A DNA stretch of 64,000 bases. It comes from Photobacterium jeanii (GTDB lineage Bacteria; Pseudomonadota; Gammaproteobacteria; Enterobacterales; Vibrionaceae). Within the stretch, counting starts at the first letter, position 1. Each line of letters starts with the position of its first letter. Below the pieces are notes generated by a model. It did not search any database. It was not told the origin of the DNA and worked only from the letters and a program-made list of their open reading frames with translations. The stretch lies in the NCBI RefSeq assembly GCF_001650345.1, contig NZ_LVHF01000029.1:310001-374000 (forward strand). Direction: 5' to 3'. Positions 45,281 through 55,728 of the stretch are shown piece by piece. The position numbers were made by a program, and so were the translations under genes.

Positions 45281-46330
45281 TCATTCAGCAAGTCGCGCAA
45301 CTTCTGTCGCCGCTAACATAAACGCACCTGCACCGTAATCGATATTATGCTCAAATTTCACATCTCGCGGATTAAAGGCAGGGAGTTGTACCCAGCCCAT
45401 CATGCCGTTGTCGTGAATACAGCCCTGCAAAGCGGCCCATGCTTTTTCAACCACTGGAAGGTAGGTATCGCGATCAAGTTGCTCGGTATTAATCCCCCAT
45501 GCCAAGCCATAACAAAACAGCGCAGTGGCACTGCTTTCAGGTGCAGGGAAGCTTTCAGGGTCGAGCAAACTGGTTCGCCAAAAACCATCATCTTGTTGGT
45601 ATTTCACTACCTCAGCCGCAAGATTATTAAATAACTCAAGGTAACGACTACGTTCGCTATAGTCTTCTGGCATGCGTGCCATTAATCGCGGTACAGAGGC
45701 TAATACCCAACCGATACCTCGGCTCCAGAACACTTTATTGCCATTCGCTTCGCGCAATTCATTGCCACTGCCATCTGGAATGTAGCGATGATCGCGATAG
45801 AACAAACCGGTCTCTGGATCAAACAAATGATCAACTGAATCCCAGTAAGCGGTGTTCATGTAATCAAGGTATTTACTGTCACCGGTTTGCTGCGACAAGG
45901 CAGCAAAGGCTGGCGGCGCCATAAATAATGAATCACACCACCACCAATCTTTACGTCCTGGCTCTGGGCTCTCAACCATCATCTCCAACGCTTTGATCGT
46001 CGGTTCAAGGGCTTCAGGTTGATTCACCACAGGGTAAACATCAAGGTATGCCTGACAACAGATGTGGTCATCGGCAAAACGGGCATTGGGACCTGTGCGA
46101 AAACCGGTGTGCAGCGCGTAATTCATCACGCCGTCGAGGTATTCAGAGTCATCGGTTGCTAGCCATGCTGCCGAGGTACAAGACCAAAATACACCTCGTT
46201 CCCAATCGGTATCTTTAATAAAGCGCGTTTTACCGCTACGACGGATCACGCTACGGGTTTGATTAGCCGCTTGATAGCGATATACCCGCTTCATGGTATC
46301 GAGAATGGCTTGTTTCGTGCCTAACGTCAT
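45281..46330 (-). CDS. GH105-family unsaturated uronyl hydrolase
   Basis: 349 aa, (alpha/alpha)6 barrel without signal peptide, so cytoplasmic. Landmarks: TDWERGVFWSC, FADDHICCQAYLDVY with the catalytic Asp, WWWCDSLFMAPPAFAAL, VFWSRGIGWVLASVPRLM and DGFWRTSLLDPESFPAPESSATALFCYGL. It hydrates the double bond of delta-4,5 uronyl oligosaccharides made by lyases, releasing an unsaturated uronate that becomes DKI, the substrate of KduI. It is the last gene of the operon after kduD. GH88 enzymes do the same on glycosaminoglycan disaccharides, but these motifs fit GH105 better. Confidence 0.88.
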   Translation of the reverse strand: MTLGTKQAILDTMKRVYRYQAANQTRSVIRRSGKTRFIKDTDWERGVFWSCTSAAWLATDDSEYLDGVMNYALHTGFRTGPNARFADDHICCQAYLDVYPVVNQPEALEPTIKALEMMVESPEPGRKDWWWCDSLFMAPPAFAALSQQTGDSKYLDYMNTAYWDSVDHLFDPETGLFYRDHRYIPDGSGNELREANGNKVFWSRGIGWVLASVPRLMARMPEDYSERSRYLELFNNLAAEVVKYQQDDGFWRTSLLDPESFPAPESSATALFCYGLAWGINTEQLDRDTYLPVVEKAWAALQGCIHDNGMMGWVQLPAFNPRDVKFEHNIDYGAGAFMLAATEVARLAE

Positions 46331-46369
46331 CTTGCTTCTCCCTTATTCCCTTTTCTTTCGCCTGCTTGC

Positions 46370-47125
46370 TTAACGCGCCAACCAACCACCATCAACTGCA
46401 ATGGTGTAGCCGTTGACGTAATCGCTCGCAGAAGAAGCAAGGAATACCGCTGGGCCTTCTAAGTCTGCAGGCAAACCCCAACGATTTGCAGGAATACGCT
46501 CTAAAATTGCTGCATTTCGCGCTTCATCCGCACGCAGAGCCGCAGTGTTGTCGGTTGCCATATAGCCCGGTGCAATCGCATTAACATTAATGCTGTGCTC
46601 GGCAAGTTCCGTTGCCAAGGCGCGGGTTAAGCCCATCACCGCTGACTTACTCGCAGTGTAAGAAGGAACGCGGATACCGCCTTGGTAAGACAGCATTGAA
46701 GCGATATTGATGATCTTGCCGCCATTGCCTTGTTTAACAAATTGCTTAGCAACCGCTTGTGATAAGAAGAACAAGGTTTTCTGGTTAATGTTGATCACAT
46801 CATCCCAGTCGGATTCTGAGAATTTCAGTAGATCTTCACGGCGAATAATGCCTGCGTTGTTGATCAAAATATCAACCTGCCCCATCACCTCAACCGCTTC
46901 CGCTACAATGGCTTCAAGCTTGTCTTGCTCCATTAGGTTAGCCGTAATGTAGTGGAACTTACGACCCAGCGCTTCCACTTGTTGTTGGGTTTCTGGAGCT
47001 GCTTGGTGACCCACACCAACAATATCTGCGCCCGCTTTCGCCAGCCCTAACGCCATACCCTGACCAAGACCCGTATTACAGCCAGTTACGATGGCAACTT
47101 TGCCTGAAAGATCAAACATATTCAT
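46370..47125 (-). CDS. kduD: 2-dehydro-3-deoxy-D-gluconate 5-dehydrogenase KduD
   Basis: 251 aa short-chain dehydrogenase. NAD site TGCNTGLGQGMALGLAKAGAD, NNAG (INNAGIIRREDLL), catalytic Ser-Tyr-Lys in SMLSYQGGIRVPSYTASKSAV and NAIAPGYMATDNTAALR as in KduD. It reduces 2,5-diketo-3-deoxygluconate (DKII) to KDG. It lies between kduI and the GH105 gene, with ribosome site AGGAATTCCAA. Confidence 0.94.
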   Translation of the reverse strand: MNMFDLSGKVAIVTGCNTGLGQGMALGLAKAGADIVGVGHQAAPETQQQVEALGRKFHYITANLMEQDKLEAIVAEAVEVMGQVDILINNAGIIRREDLLKFSESDWDDVININQKTLFFLSQAVAKQFVKQGNGGKIINIASMLSYQGGIRVPSYTASKSAVMGLTRALATELAEHSINVNAIAPGYMATDNTAALRADEARNAAILERIPANRWGLPADLEGPAVFLASSASDYVNGYTIAVDGGWLAR

Positions 47126-47208
47126 TTGGAATTCCTAATTTAAGCTGGGCGGTATAGCAAGCAATGAAAAGCCAATTGCTATTCGCTATACCGCTAATTG
47201 AGAGAGTG

Positions 47209-48039
47209 TTACTTCAGATCGCTCATCGCGACGTGGTCCATGTCATGGAAGGTTTGGTTCTCTCCCACCATGCTCCAAATAAAGGTGTAAGCCGCTGTGC
47301 CAACCCCTGAGTGAATTGACCAGCTAGGGCTGATCACCGCTTGTTCGTTACGCATCACAATATGACGGGTTTCTTGTGGCTCGCCCATGTAATGAAAAAC
47401 GATGTTGTCGTCTTTCATGTTGAAGTACAGGTACACTTCCATGCGACGCTCATGCGTATGGCAAGGCATGGTATTCCACAAACTACCCGGAGCCAGTTCA
47501 GTTAGCCCCATCAATAGCTGACATGTTGGCAATACCGCAGGATGCAGGTACTTATTGATGGTACGAACGTTGCAGTTTTCTTGGCTGCCTAGGGTTTCTG
47601 GTGAGGCATCTTCGCGAGTGATTTTACGGGTTGGGTACGTCATGTGGGCTGGCGCACTGTTCACGTAAAAACGTGCAGGTTTCTGTGCCGATACACTTTC
47701 GAATTTAACCTCTTTAGCCCCTTTGCCGACGTAAATCGCTTCACGCGTACCAATCTCGTAAGTTTCACCGTCAACAATCACCAAACCCGGCTCGCCGATA
47801 TTGATCGCACCTAGTTCGCGACGCTCAAGAAAATAATCAACACCGATTTCTTTACCGCCCTCAAGCATTAACGCTTCATCAGTCGGTACAGCACCGCCAA
47901 CAATAATGCGGTCGATATGGCTATAAGTCAGATTAAGTTGACCTTCTTGAAACATATTTTCGATAAGAAACTGCTCACGAAGCCCGGCGGTATCTAATTG
48001 TTTAGCGTGTTCACTATGAATTGGTTGACGAATTTCCAT
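47209..48039 (-). CDS. kduI: 5-dehydro-4-deoxy-D-glucuronate isomerase KduI
   Basis: 276 aa, cupin fold. The zinc site is in [19 protein letters not shown] (His, His, Glu) with another His late ([20 protein letters not shown]). N-terminal [24 protein letters not shown] and [13 protein letters not shown] are characteristic. It isomerises DKI from unsaturated uronates to DKII for KduD. Start ATG after CGAGGTTTAAC. Confidence 0.95.
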   Translation of the reverse strand: MEIRQPIHSEHAKQLDTAGLREQFLIENMFQEGQLNLTYSHIDRIIVGGAVPTDEALMLEGGKEIGVDYFLERRELGAINIGEPGLVIVDGETYEIGTREAIYVGKGAKEVKFESVSAQKPARFYVNSAPAHMTYPTRKITREDASPETLGSQENCNVRTINKYLHPAVLPTCQLLMGLTELAPGSLWNTMPCHTHERRMEVYLYFNMKDDNIVFHYMGEPQETRHIVMRNEQAVISPSWSIHSGVGTAAYTFIWSMVGENQTFHDMDHVAMSDLK

Positions 48040-48079
48040 GTTAAACCTCGTATTCGTTTGTTTGGCAAAAAACCTGACC

Positions 48080-49240
48080 CTATTGGGTCACTTGTGTTTG
48101 ATAGGCCCACTCGCCTTTAATTAAGGTTCCTTGCACTTGTAATGTTTCATTCATCACAATCAGGCTGGCGTCCATGCCTGCGGCAATACTGCCGAGACGA
48201 TGAGCAAGCCCTAGGTAATTTGCGGGAACAGACGATGCCATTTGCACCGCTTCCCATTCAGGAACATGGCAGTCGAATACCATGTTGCGTAATGCTTGAT
48301 CTAAACTGCAGGTACTGCCTGCAAGGGAACCGCAAGCAGTGCGAGCTGCGCCATCCGTTACCGTAATGGTCTGCGCACCAAGTAAGTATTCACCATCGTC
48401 CAAGCCACCAGCGCGCATACAGTCTGTGATCAGCGCAATACCTTGATGACCTTTAAGGCGATAAGCCAATTCCATCATGACGGGATTCACATGGATCCCA
48501 TCAGCAATCAATTCAGCGAGCATGTTGTGATAGAGCACCGCGCCACAACATCCCGGTTCACGATGGTGTAAACCGCGCATCCCGTTAAATAAGTGCACTC
48601 CGCAATCCGCACCGCGTTGATGCGCTTCAGTCACCTGCTCAAACGTTGCATCAGTATGAGCAACTGACGGTTTAATCTTTTGCTCGGCTAACCAGCTAAT
48701 CGCAGCCATTGCTCCCTCTGCCTCTGGCGCAACCGCCACGCGAAGTAATGAATCACCAGCGACTTGGTGCAGCTGCTCTAACTCAGTGATAGAAGGTGAT
48801 TTCAAATACGCCGTTGGATGAGAGCCACGATGAGGCTCGGTAAAATACGGCCCTTCTAAAAAACTCCCTAACAATTCAGCGCCTTGAGACTGAGCTTGCG
48901 AAGTGAAATGACGAACTTGACCAAGCGCATTCAAAATATCGTCCCACGGCGCAGTAACCGTTGTGCCGACCCAACCGACGACACCCGTTTGAGGCAGTGC
49001 GTTGGCGATGGTTTGCAACGCCTCATCAGAGGCATCCATCACATCAGCGCCCAAGCGACCATGGATATGGATATCAACGAAACCGGGCATCAAAGATTGA
49101 CCTTCAAGGCGAACAATCGGGCAATCATCAGGAAACACCGTCGTGACAGCTTCAATTTTTCCATCAGCGACAATCACTAAGGTATCTGTCTCTATGCCTT
49201 TGGGCGTAAACACCCGATCGGCGTGTAAAGCGTAACGCAT
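48080..49240 (-). CDS. agaA: N-acetylgalactosamine-6-phosphate deacetylase (AgaA/NagA family)
   Basis: 386 aa from the ATG at 49240, just past the agaF stop; an upstream GTG in the same frame overlaps agaF. Amidohydrolase motifs: [19 protein letters not shown] (metal His-x-His), [43 protein letters not shown] and [13 protein letters not shown] (catalytic Asp). It deacetylates GalNAc-6-P or GlcNAc-6-P; gene context with agaS and kbaZ favours GalNAc-6-[11 protein letters not shown] carries the HxH pair. Confidence 0.92.
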   Translation of the reverse strand: MRYALHADRVFTPKGIETDTLVIVADGKIEAVTTVFPDDCPIVRLEGQSLMPGFVDIHIHGRLGADVMDASDEALQTIANALPQTGVVGWVGTTVTAPWDDILNALGQVRHFTSQAQSQGAELLGSFLEGPYFTEPHRGSHPTAYLKSPSITELEQLHQVAGDSLLRVAVAPEAEGAMAAISWLAEQKIKPSVAHTDATFEQVTEAHQRGADCGVHLFNGMRGLHHREPGCCGAVLYHNMLAELIADGIHVNPVMMELAYRLKGHQGIALITDCMRAGGLDDGEYLLGAQTITVTDGAARTACGSLAGSTCSLDQALRNMVFDCHVPEWEAVQMASSVPANYLGLAHRLGSIAAGMDASLIVMNETLQVQGTLIKGEWAYQTQVTQ

Positions 49241-49242
49241 AG

Positions 49243-49686
49243 TTATAGTCCGTCTTCGCACTCAGCCACTGGCTCTGGCTGCATCAAAGCTTCGACTTCT
49301 TTGCGCATGTCTTGCATGCACGAAGTACCAATTTCCAACAACATCGCGACCAAATCTGGTAAGTTAGCGTCTTCACGCTCGAATGCTGCATTCGCAATCA
49401 TTGGCAAATTAGCACCGCCAATCAGCTCAATATTCGGGGTATCCATTAGAATGGCTAGTGCACGATTACACGGTGAACCACCCGGAATATCGGTCAGAAA
49501 CAAGACCCCTTCGCCTGAATCTACGTCTTTCGCTGCTGCGCGAAGTTGCGCTTCTAGCTGTTCAGTCGACATTGATTCCACAAAATCAATAAACACCATT
49601 TGTTCTTGCTCGCCAGCAATAGCTTTCACTGCTGACTGCATGCCGGTGGCGAAATTAATGTGGCCTGAAACTACAATACCAATCAT
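49243..49686 (-). CDS. agaF: PTS mannose-family EIIA (AgaF-like)
   Basis: 147 aa from the ATG at 49686 after AAGGATTTTAAG. It starts MIGIVVSGHINFATG, where His9 accepts phosphate from HPr. FLTDIPGGSPCNRALAIL and LIGGANLPMIANAAF are standard for the fold. It stands as a separate EIIA, as in the aga operon, and phosphorylates the EIIB domain (agaV). Confidence 0.92.
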   Translation of the reverse strand: MIGIVVSGHINFATGMQSAVKAIAGEQEQMVFIDFVESMSTEQLEAQLRAAAKDVDSGEGVLFLTDIPGGSPCNRALAILMDTPNIELIGGANLPMIANAAFEREDANLPDLVAMLLEIGTSCMQDMRKEVEALMQPEPVAECEDGL

Positions 49687-49746
49687 CTTAAAATCCTTGA
49701 TAAGGGGGGGATGAGTGACTCCCCCCAAGCTATCGAAACGTCTGAG

Positions 49747-50640
49747 TTACAAAATGCCGAGGAAGTGACCAACTACACCAGCGGCAAGCGTTGAGAAAAT
49801 CAACACTGGTGGTTTCGCCCAGAAACCTGTGCCTTTCACCATTTTGAGCATGAAGAACACCAAGGCCAGCGGCAGAATGTTCGGCATGATCTTGTCGAAC
49901 AAGGCGCTTTGCAGCTCTACGACCTTACCGCCGAGTTCGAGTGAGGCCGTGGTTTGCACCCGTATAAAGGTGGCCGACAGTGCCCCAATCACGAAGATAC
50001 CCATGATATTGGCGGCTTTGGCGAGCTTCTCGGTGGCGTCACTCATGTTCACCATCGCAGCGGTACCCGCTCTGTAGCCCATGAACATCAAGCCAAAGTA
50101 AACCGCGAAGTGCACAATTTGGTATAGGAAGAAGAACACGAATGGACCAGCAATCGAGCCTTCCATCGCAATCGAAGCACCCAGTGCCAGAGTCAGTGGC
50201 ATCAAGGTCATGTGGTCGATTGCATCACCGATACCGCCCGTTGGTCCCATACCCGCAACTTTCATCACGTTAACGGTCGATGGTTTTTCTTTGTTCTCTT
50301 CCATTGCGATAGCTGTGCCGAGCAAGAAAGTGAACAACTTAGGGCTGGCATTAAAGAACTGCAGATGGTTCTTTAATGATTTCGCGAAATCACGCTTGTT
50401 ATCGCCGTGGATCTTTTTCAGTGCTGGGATGATGGAATAAGCAAAACCACCCGCTTGCATACGTTCAAAGTTAAAGTTACCTTCCATGAACAGGCCACGT
50501 AACGCACAGATCCAAAGATCTTTTTTCGAAATCACTTTGCGTGGTGTGGTGTCTTCGTATGAATCAATATCATCAACCAGACTTTCCTGAACCTTGGTGT
50601 TTTTACCGGCTAAAGTGCCTGCTGTGATATCAGATGCCAT
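49747..50640 (-). CDS. agaE: PTS mannose-family EIID (AgaE-like)
   Basis: 297 aa inner-membrane protein. EIID motifs: LWICALRGLFMEGNFNFERMQAGGFAYSIIPALKKI and MGPTGGIGDAIDHMTLMPLTLALGASIA, with hydrophobic helices in the last 150 residues. With EIIC it forms the sugar channel. It overlaps agaW by 11 bp. Confidence 0.94.
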   Translation of the reverse strand: MASDITAGTLAGKNTKVQESLVDDIDSYEDTTPRKVISKKDLWICALRGLFMEGNFNFERMQAGGFAYSIIPALKKIHGDNKRDFAKSLKNHLQFFNASPKLFTFLLGTAIAMEENKEKPSTVNVMKVAGMGPTGGIGDAIDHMTLMPLTLALGASIAMEGSIAGPFVFFFLYQIVHFAVYFGLMFMGYRAGTAAMVNMSDATEKLAKAANIMGIFVIGALSATFIRVQTTASLELGGKVVELQSALFDKIMPNILPLALVFFMLKMVKGTGFWAKPPVLIFSTLAAGVVGHFLGIL

Positions 50641-51400
50641 CTTCGAATTCCTCTACTTGTTGGTTGTTTGAACTTCCATTGTTGCCACTGAAGAAGTAGT
50701 AAAGTGCTGCGGCTGAAGCGCCTAGAATTGCAACCGCCATAATTGGGAGCTTGAGGTACGTTGTCATCACAAAGCCAATGAAGAACACACCCGCCACTTC
50801 TTTTGACCACATGATTTTAAGTAGCATTGCGAAACCAATCGCAGGAACCATCTTGGCACCAATGCCTAGACCTTCTAGCAATACTTTCGGTGCGTTTTCA
50901 TCAATCCAGCTTGCTGCGTGCTCACCGAAGTAAACGGTGATGAAAGCAACCAAGGCATACAGCAAAGAGCGTAACGAGATGGTGGTGATCAGTAGCCTGT
51001 CTATTCCTGCCGAGTCTGCACTTTCAGCAAAACGATCCGCTTTACCCATGGTGAATGCAGTCAGTGCGAAGAAGCCAATCACCAACATTTGCATCAATAC
51101 CGCAATCGGCATACCCACACCCATTGCAACTTCGGCTGATTGACCTGTCATGACAGCGAAAGCAACCGCAGCAATCGTACCCATGGTGACATCAGGCGGC
51201 TGAGCACCTGCGTTCGGCACCAAGCCTAGCCAAGCCAACTCCAAGGTTGCACCAGCAATAAGACCAATTTGCATATCACCCATAATCAAGCCCACCACCG
51301 GGCCTGTAATGAGTGGACGGTGGATGTTCAACGCGACATCGTATTTATCGATACCACAGAAGAACGCCCATATTGCGACCAGCGTAGCTTCAAAAAACAT
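50630..51400 (-). CDS. agaW: PTS mannose-family EIIC (AgaW-like)
   Basis: 256 aa, several membrane helices. GPVVGLIMGDMQIGLIAGATLELAWLGLVPNAGAQPPDVTMGTIAAVAFAV is the EIIC signature. It forms the permease with the EIID next to it. Ribosome site AAGGAATAAATC. By its neighbours the sugar is GalNAc or an unsaturated GalNAc disaccharide. Confidence 0.94.
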   Translation of the reverse strand: MFFEATLVAIWAFFCGIDKYDVALNIHRPLITGPVVGLIMGDMQIGLIAGATLELAWLGLVPNAGAQPPDVTMGTIAAVAFAVMTGQSAEVAMGVGMPIAVLMQMLVIGFFALTAFTMGKADRFAESADSAGIDRLLITTISLRSLLYALVAFITVYFGEHAASWIDENAPKVLLEGLGIGAKMVPAIGFAMLLKIMWSKEVAGVFFIGFVMTTYLKLPIMAVAILGASAAALYYFFSGNNGSSNNQQVEEFEDGI

Positions 51401-51448
51401 GATTTATTCCTTGTTTAAATCTCTGTTTGTAGTGGGGTATGACGCGGC

Positions 51449-51949
51449 TTACGCCGACGTCATGGCAAGTTCAAGAACGTTAACCGGTGATTGATCTGGC
51501 GTGTTTTGCACAGTACAAGTCACACCACGAGCCACCATACGTTCAAAGGCATTAATATCTTTCTCATCGACCGAGACCGTCTTGGCGATCTGACGTTTCC
51601 CCTCATGGAAATGCATGTTGCCAACATTGCAGTGCGTTAACGGCACTCCACCTTCCACTAACCGAGCAACATCTGTAGGGTTGTTACATAAGATGAAGAT
51701 CTTCTGTTTCTCCGATGCCTTGTGGATCACATCGATCGTTTTTTGGATAGAGAAAAAGCGAACAGCATACTCACCACCAGCAGAGGCTTTCATTCCCGCT
51801 TGCATAAAGGCAGCATTAGGCCCTTCAGCGGCTTCATCATTGGCAACGAGGATCAAGTTAGCTTCCGTGTGCTTACCCCAAGTGATGCGGATTTGACCGT
51901 GTAATAGGCGCTCATCAATTCGGGTCCAAACAATGTTAGGTGCAGTCAT
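51449..51949 (-). CDS. agaV: PTS mannose-family EIIB (AgaV-like)
   Basis: 166 aa. Phosphorylation site RIDERLLHGQIRITWGKH with His17; LILVANDEAAEG and FILCNNPTDVARLVEGGVPL are usual EIIB stretches. It passes phosphate from EIIA to the sugar as it enters. It follows agaS by 15 bp and precedes agaW. Confidence 0.93.
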   Translation of the reverse strand: MTAPNIVWTRIDERLLHGQIRITWGKHTEANLILVANDEAAEGPNAAFMQAGMKASAGGEYAVRFFSIQKTIDVIHKASEKQKIFILCNNPTDVARLVEGGVPLTHCNVGNMHFHEGKRQIAKTVSVDEKDINAFERMVARGVTCTVQNTPDQSPVNVLELAMTSA

Positions 51950-51964
51950 AAGAGTTCTTCCTGT

Positions 51965-53128
51965 CTACTTACTAAAGTTATGAATAGTGACACCTTGAAC
52001 AACTCGGTTTACCTCACCGGTAGGACAAGGGTTATCAGGGGTATTGCCCAGCACTAATGCACGGTGGAACGCATAGATTTGAGCGAAAATAATGTATGGA
52101 AAAAGGAGCTCGATATCGGTCGCGGTTTCCATTGCAGGTACATGCCAGTAATCACCGCTGGTAACTTGCTCATCAAGTTGGGCAGTAATTGCAATGACTT
52201 TGCATGCGATTTTGTCGCGTCGAAGTTCAGCGAGTAGATCGAGATCGTATTGACGGGTATATGGATTATTCGAGATATACACCACGATCAGCGTTTGCTT
52301 ATCCACAATGGATTTAGGTCCATGACGAAAGCCCAATGGTGAGTCGTATGTCGCCACGACTTTACCTGCTGTTAGTTCGAGGAGTTTCAATGCCGATTCC
52401 TGAGCGAGCCCTTGCAAACCACCACTTCCAAGGTAAATGACGCGGCGAATATCCATGCTAGCCATATTACTGATAGGTATATTAATTTCCTTGATCAGCC
52501 CCTCAGAACATAAGGATATTCTTTCAATCTCTTTCGAATGATCCTGTTTGTGATCAAGAATCGAAAATGCCGCCATCATCATCGAAGAAAAACTTGAGGT
52601 CATCGCGAAGGATTTATCATTGGTTTCTTCTGGCATTAACAGCGCAAAACAACGGCTATCATCAAGGCTCTTTTGATAAAGTTTTCCTTCACCGTTACAC
52701 GTCAGTACTAAGTGATAGCAATCGCTTAAGCATTGATTAGCCAGCTCAACCGCCGCCACACTTTCAGGGCTATTACCAGAGCGAGCGAATGACACCAACA
52801 ACGTCGGTAAATCTTCCGCAAAATACTGATATGGGTTTGACACCAAATCGGTTGTTGCTACAGCTTCCACTCGGCGACCTGTTTTTTCTGCTAATGCTGG
52901 TGCTAACGCACGCCCAGCAAAAGCCGAAGTTCCCGCTCCCGTCATCACGATACGCAAGTCGTGGTGTGCTAACACCTTGCTCATAAACGTATCGATAGCA
53001 GTAAAACACTCACTGAATGTCGCTTGTGTTTTTCGCCAGCAGGCAGGCTGTTGCTCAACTTCTTTCGCGGTCCAGAAAGCTTTTAAGCTTTCGAGATCTT
53101 GCTCTGAGTAGCCCAAATATTGGTTCAT
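51965..53128 (-). CDS. agaS: GalN-6-phosphate deaminase/isomerase AgaS (SIS domains)
   Basis: 387 aa from the ATG at 53128 (ribosome site AAGAGGTACAAC), near the 384 of E. coli AgaS. Two SIS sugar-phosphate domains: IVMTGAGTSAFAGRALAPAL, LLVSFARSGNSPESVAAVELA, then YLGSGGLQGLAQESALKLLELTAGKVVATYDSPLGFRHGPKSIV. AgaS deaminates and isomerises galactosamine 6-phosphate to tagatose 6-phosphate. No separate AgaI is present, consistent with that role. The kinase for tagatose 6-phosphate is not in the window; PfkA may do it. Confidence 0.93.
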   Translation of the reverse strand: MNQYLGYSEQDLESLKAFWTAKEVEQQPACWRKTQATFSECFTAIDTFMSKVLAHHDLRIVMTGAGTSAFAGRALAPALAEKTGRRVEAVATTDLVSNPYQYFAEDLPTLLVSFARSGNSPESVAAVELANQCLSDCYHLVLTCNGEGKLYQKSLDDSRCFALLMPEETNDKSFAMTSSFSSMMMAAFSILDHKQDHSKEIERISLCSEGLIKEINIPISNMASMDIRRVIYLGSGGLQGLAQESALKLLELTAGKVVATYDSPLGFRHGPKSIVDKQTLIVVYISNNPYTRQYDLDLLAELRRDKIACKVIAITAQLDEQVTSGDYWHVPAMETATDIELLFPYIIFAQIYAFHRALVLGNTPDNPCPTGEVNRVVQGVTIHNFSK

Positions 53129-53138
53129 GTTGTACCTC

Positions 53139-54425
53139 TTAACCTTTAATTTGCTTACAGGCTTTCGCATAGCTGCGAAGCACCTGCTGAATTTTGTCGA
53201 GAACCAAAGCTTGCGGCTCAGATTCAATCAGCCCTGCACGAACCGCTTGAAACTGTTCAGGCAAATACTGACTTAATAGGGGAAGTGGAATGCCTATGCG
53301 CGATAAGTTGGCAAACAACTTTTCTTGCGCATGATGAATTTGTTCATCTGGCCAGTAATATCGAATACGGTCACTGAAGCTGTAACAGCGGGCAAAGCGC
53401 TGTTGATGTTCATCACCGTGGTAGTACTTGTTCCAATAATCGGGTGCGCTACACATCTGCTGCTCGATCATTTCTCGCAGATTGGAACAGTGCGCTTTAG
53501 GGACAATTTCTTCTTCAATATCGCAAAGGTTAAAGAGCGCTTCTCGCATTGCGAAAGTTAACGCAGGGCCCACTTTCAAAATCGCAAAATGACCTTCAAC
53601 TAGAGCTTGGTAGGCTTTATCGGTTTGGTAATCGGTCGAATGGGCTTCAAAAATCAAATGATCGTAATCATTGACGACCGCGCTCAGCGCGACGGCTTTG
53701 TCAGGGCAGAAATCAATCACACCTGTGTGGTCAAACTCCACACCAGGTTGCACCACTAAACCAAGCACTCGAGACCAACAGTCAGCGACTCCCGCCTTTT
53801 CGAAAGCAGCCTTGTGACACTCAATCGTTTTTACCGCCGCTTCAGGAGAGGTAACTTCCAGCTCATTAAGCGCTTCTGCCGCCCCACCCGGTACCGGTAC
53901 TTCAGTGCCAATCACATAGGAAAGATCGCTTGAACCAAAAGTTGAGATCGCGGTGCTTTCCGCAATTTTCGCCAATCTTGCTGCACGTTCTGCAACAATT
54001 TCATCCGATAAAGGAATAGGGTCACCAAGACAAGACATGCTGCAATCGAGGTGAATTTTCTTGAAACCAGCCGCCACATACGCCGCAATCAAATCATCAG
54101 CGTTACGCATAGCTTCTTCAGCGTTAAGCGCTTGCCAGCGGTTGGGGCCTAGGTGATCGCCACCTAAAATGAGGTTTTCCGTTGGGAATTGAAGTAATTC
54201 CGCTTGCTCCAATACATAGTTGCGAAAGTCGACAGGTGTCATGCCTGTATAACCGCCGAACTGATCGACCTGATTGGAGGTAGCTTCAATTAATAATAAC
54301 GAATCGTCGTTCAACGCCTGTTTAAGCGCCGCTTCAATCACCAGAGGGTGAGCAGAACAAACGGCATAGATACCATTTTGATCACCTGCTTTATGGCGTT
54401 GAACGAGATTTTGAAGGGTGTTCAT
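53139..54425 (-). CDS. kbaZ: Tagatose-1,6-bisphosphate aldolase accessory subunit KbaZ/GatZ
   Basis: 428 aa. The GatZ/KbaZ family supports the class II aldolase KbaY. Landmarks: [81 protein letters not shown] and [16 protein letters not shown]. The catalytic partner gene is 20 kb away at 32818, so the pair is split here. It is second in the aga operon, 53 bp after agaR. Confidence 0.93.
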   Translation of the reverse strand: MNTLQNLVQRHKAGDQNGIYAVCSAHPLVIEAALKQALNDDSLLLIEATSNQVDQFGGYTGMTPVDFRNYVLEQAELLQFPTENLILGGDHLGPNRWQALNAEEAMRNADDLIAAYVAAGFKKIHLDCSMSCLGDPIPLSDEIVAERAARLAKIAESTAISTFGSSDLSYVIGTEVPVPGGAAEALNELEVTSPEAAVKTIECHKAAFEKAGVADCWSRVLGLVVQPGVEFDHTGVIDFCPDKAVALSAVVNDYDHLIFEAHSTDYQTDKAYQALVEGHFAILKVGPALTFAMREALFNLCDIEEEIVPKAHCSNLREMIEQQMCSAPDYWNKYYHGDEHQQRFARCYSFSDRIRYYWPDEQIHHAQEKLFANLSRIGIPLPLLSQYLPEQFQAVRAGLIESEPQALVLDKIQQVLRSYAKACKQIKG

Positions 54426-54478
54426 GTACTAACTCCATAATCCACATCTGAAATGCTGTTATGGAGTTAGGCGGGAAA

Positions 54479-55252
54479 TTACTCTTTATCGACGATAATC
54501 ACTTCAACTTTCATTTCACGAAGACCCTGTACGTAATCTTCAGGAATGTCAGAATCGGTTACTAAAGTATCAATGTTTCCGAATTCGCGGATCATATGAC
54601 AGCTACGTTTACCAAACTTACTTGAGTCAGCAACTGCGATCACTTGTTCAGAAATTTCACACATCAAACGGTTAAGACTAGCTTCCTGTTCGTTGTGTGT
54701 TGTGATACCTGCTCTTAAATCAAAGCCATCCACGCCTAAGAACACTTTATCAAAGCGGTAATTCTTTAAGCTATGTTCGGCTTGTGAGCCCGAAAAAGAG
54801 AGTGCATTCTTACGAAGTACACCACCCGACATCAGAACCTCTACTCCAGGTGCTGACGCCAACTCCATTGCAACATCCAGACCATTGGTCATAACCACTA
54901 CATCTTCCAGCGACTTCAAGCTGGTTGCGATTTCTCGCGTAGTCGTTCCCGAATCCAGAATTACAGTGTCACCACTTTCGATAAGTTTCGCTGCTGCCTG
55001 ACCGATAAGAGATTTAATGCCGGCATTTTGGCGGCGCTTCTCATGAACAGTCAGCTCAGCAATCACCCCAGTATTTGGAATGGCTGCGCCGTGTGAACGA
55101 ACAACATAACCATTTTTTTCCAGAAAACTGAGATCACTACGAATAGTGACACTAGAGACATCAAACTGTGCGGCAAGGTCCTCGACACGGGCTTTTCCAT
55201 CACGGTTAACCACGTTGACAATTTCCATGCGCCTTTCGACTGCACTTTTCAC
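54479..55252 (-). CDS. agaR: DeoR-family repressor AgaR
   Basis: 257 aa, GTG start with AAGGAG upstream. DeoR layout: N-terminal winged helix (VEDLAAQFDVSSVTIRSDLSFLEKNGYVVRSHGAAI) and a sugar-phosphate sensor domain (VILDSGTTTREIATSL, VVMTNGLDVAMELA, FLGVDGFDLRAGITTHN, VAVADSSKFGKRS). Probably released from DNA by an aga pathway sugar phosphate. It heads the operon, and CTTTC repeats upstream suggest autoregulation. Confidence 0.92.
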   Translation of the reverse strand: MKSAVERRMEIVNVVNRDGKARVEDLAAQFDVSSVTIRSDLSFLEKNGYVVRSHGAAIPNTGVIAELTVHEKRRQNAGIKSLIGQAAAKLIESGDTVILDSGTTTREIATSLKSLEDVVVMTNGLDVAMELASAPGVEVLMSGGVLRKNALSFSGSQAEHSLKNYRFDKVFLGVDGFDLRAGITTHNEQEASLNRLMCEISEQVIAVADSSKFGKRSCHMIREFGNIDTLVTDSDIPEDYVQGLREMKVEVIIVDKE

Positions 55253-55728
55253 TTTTACCTTGTCTCCTTACGAAACCAGCGAAATCTCTTTCGCTTGATT
55301 TCGAATACAGCTTACACCTAAAAACGAAAGCAACAACGCAAGAAATGAAAACTTTTGATCTCTTTCACAATCTTTCGTGTTGTTGCGTTTACTCTTACGT
55401 ACTCTTACGCATTTGTTCATATCATAACCCTCGTAATAGCGAATGCCAAACGTAAAGCCACAATCCAGCCTCCAACTTACACGATTTGTGTGACATATCA
55501 CCGTCGGTAGCTTTCGGTCATAGCGCTAAAAAGCTTTCGATTTGTTTTTTGTGATCAATTACACAGCCATTGACATTTCGATCACTTACGATCCGAAGCA
55601 ATTCGCAAGCAATCGAACATTTAATTGCTTGGCTAGGTGTAAAAAATAACAAAACACAAGGGCGATGAAAGGAATACACCCTTTCATTTGTTTTTAAACA
55701 TCCAATACGTTTCACTTCAGGAGAACCT
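55253..55728. promoter_or_regulatory. Divergent control region of agaR and sulfatase 2, multiple AgaR-like boxes
   Basis: The 476-bp gap has a series of direct repeats: CTTTTG (55352), CTTTCA (55362) and CTTTCG (55372), exactly 10 bp apart; CTTTCG at 55511 and 55534; and CTTTCATTTGTTTTTAAAC at 55681-55699, whose first part also forms the inverted repeat ATGAAAGG-AATACAC-CCTTTCAT (55665-55687). These resemble E. coli AgaR operators and point to joint control of agaR operon and the sulfatase-kdgM pair. Confidence 0.6.
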
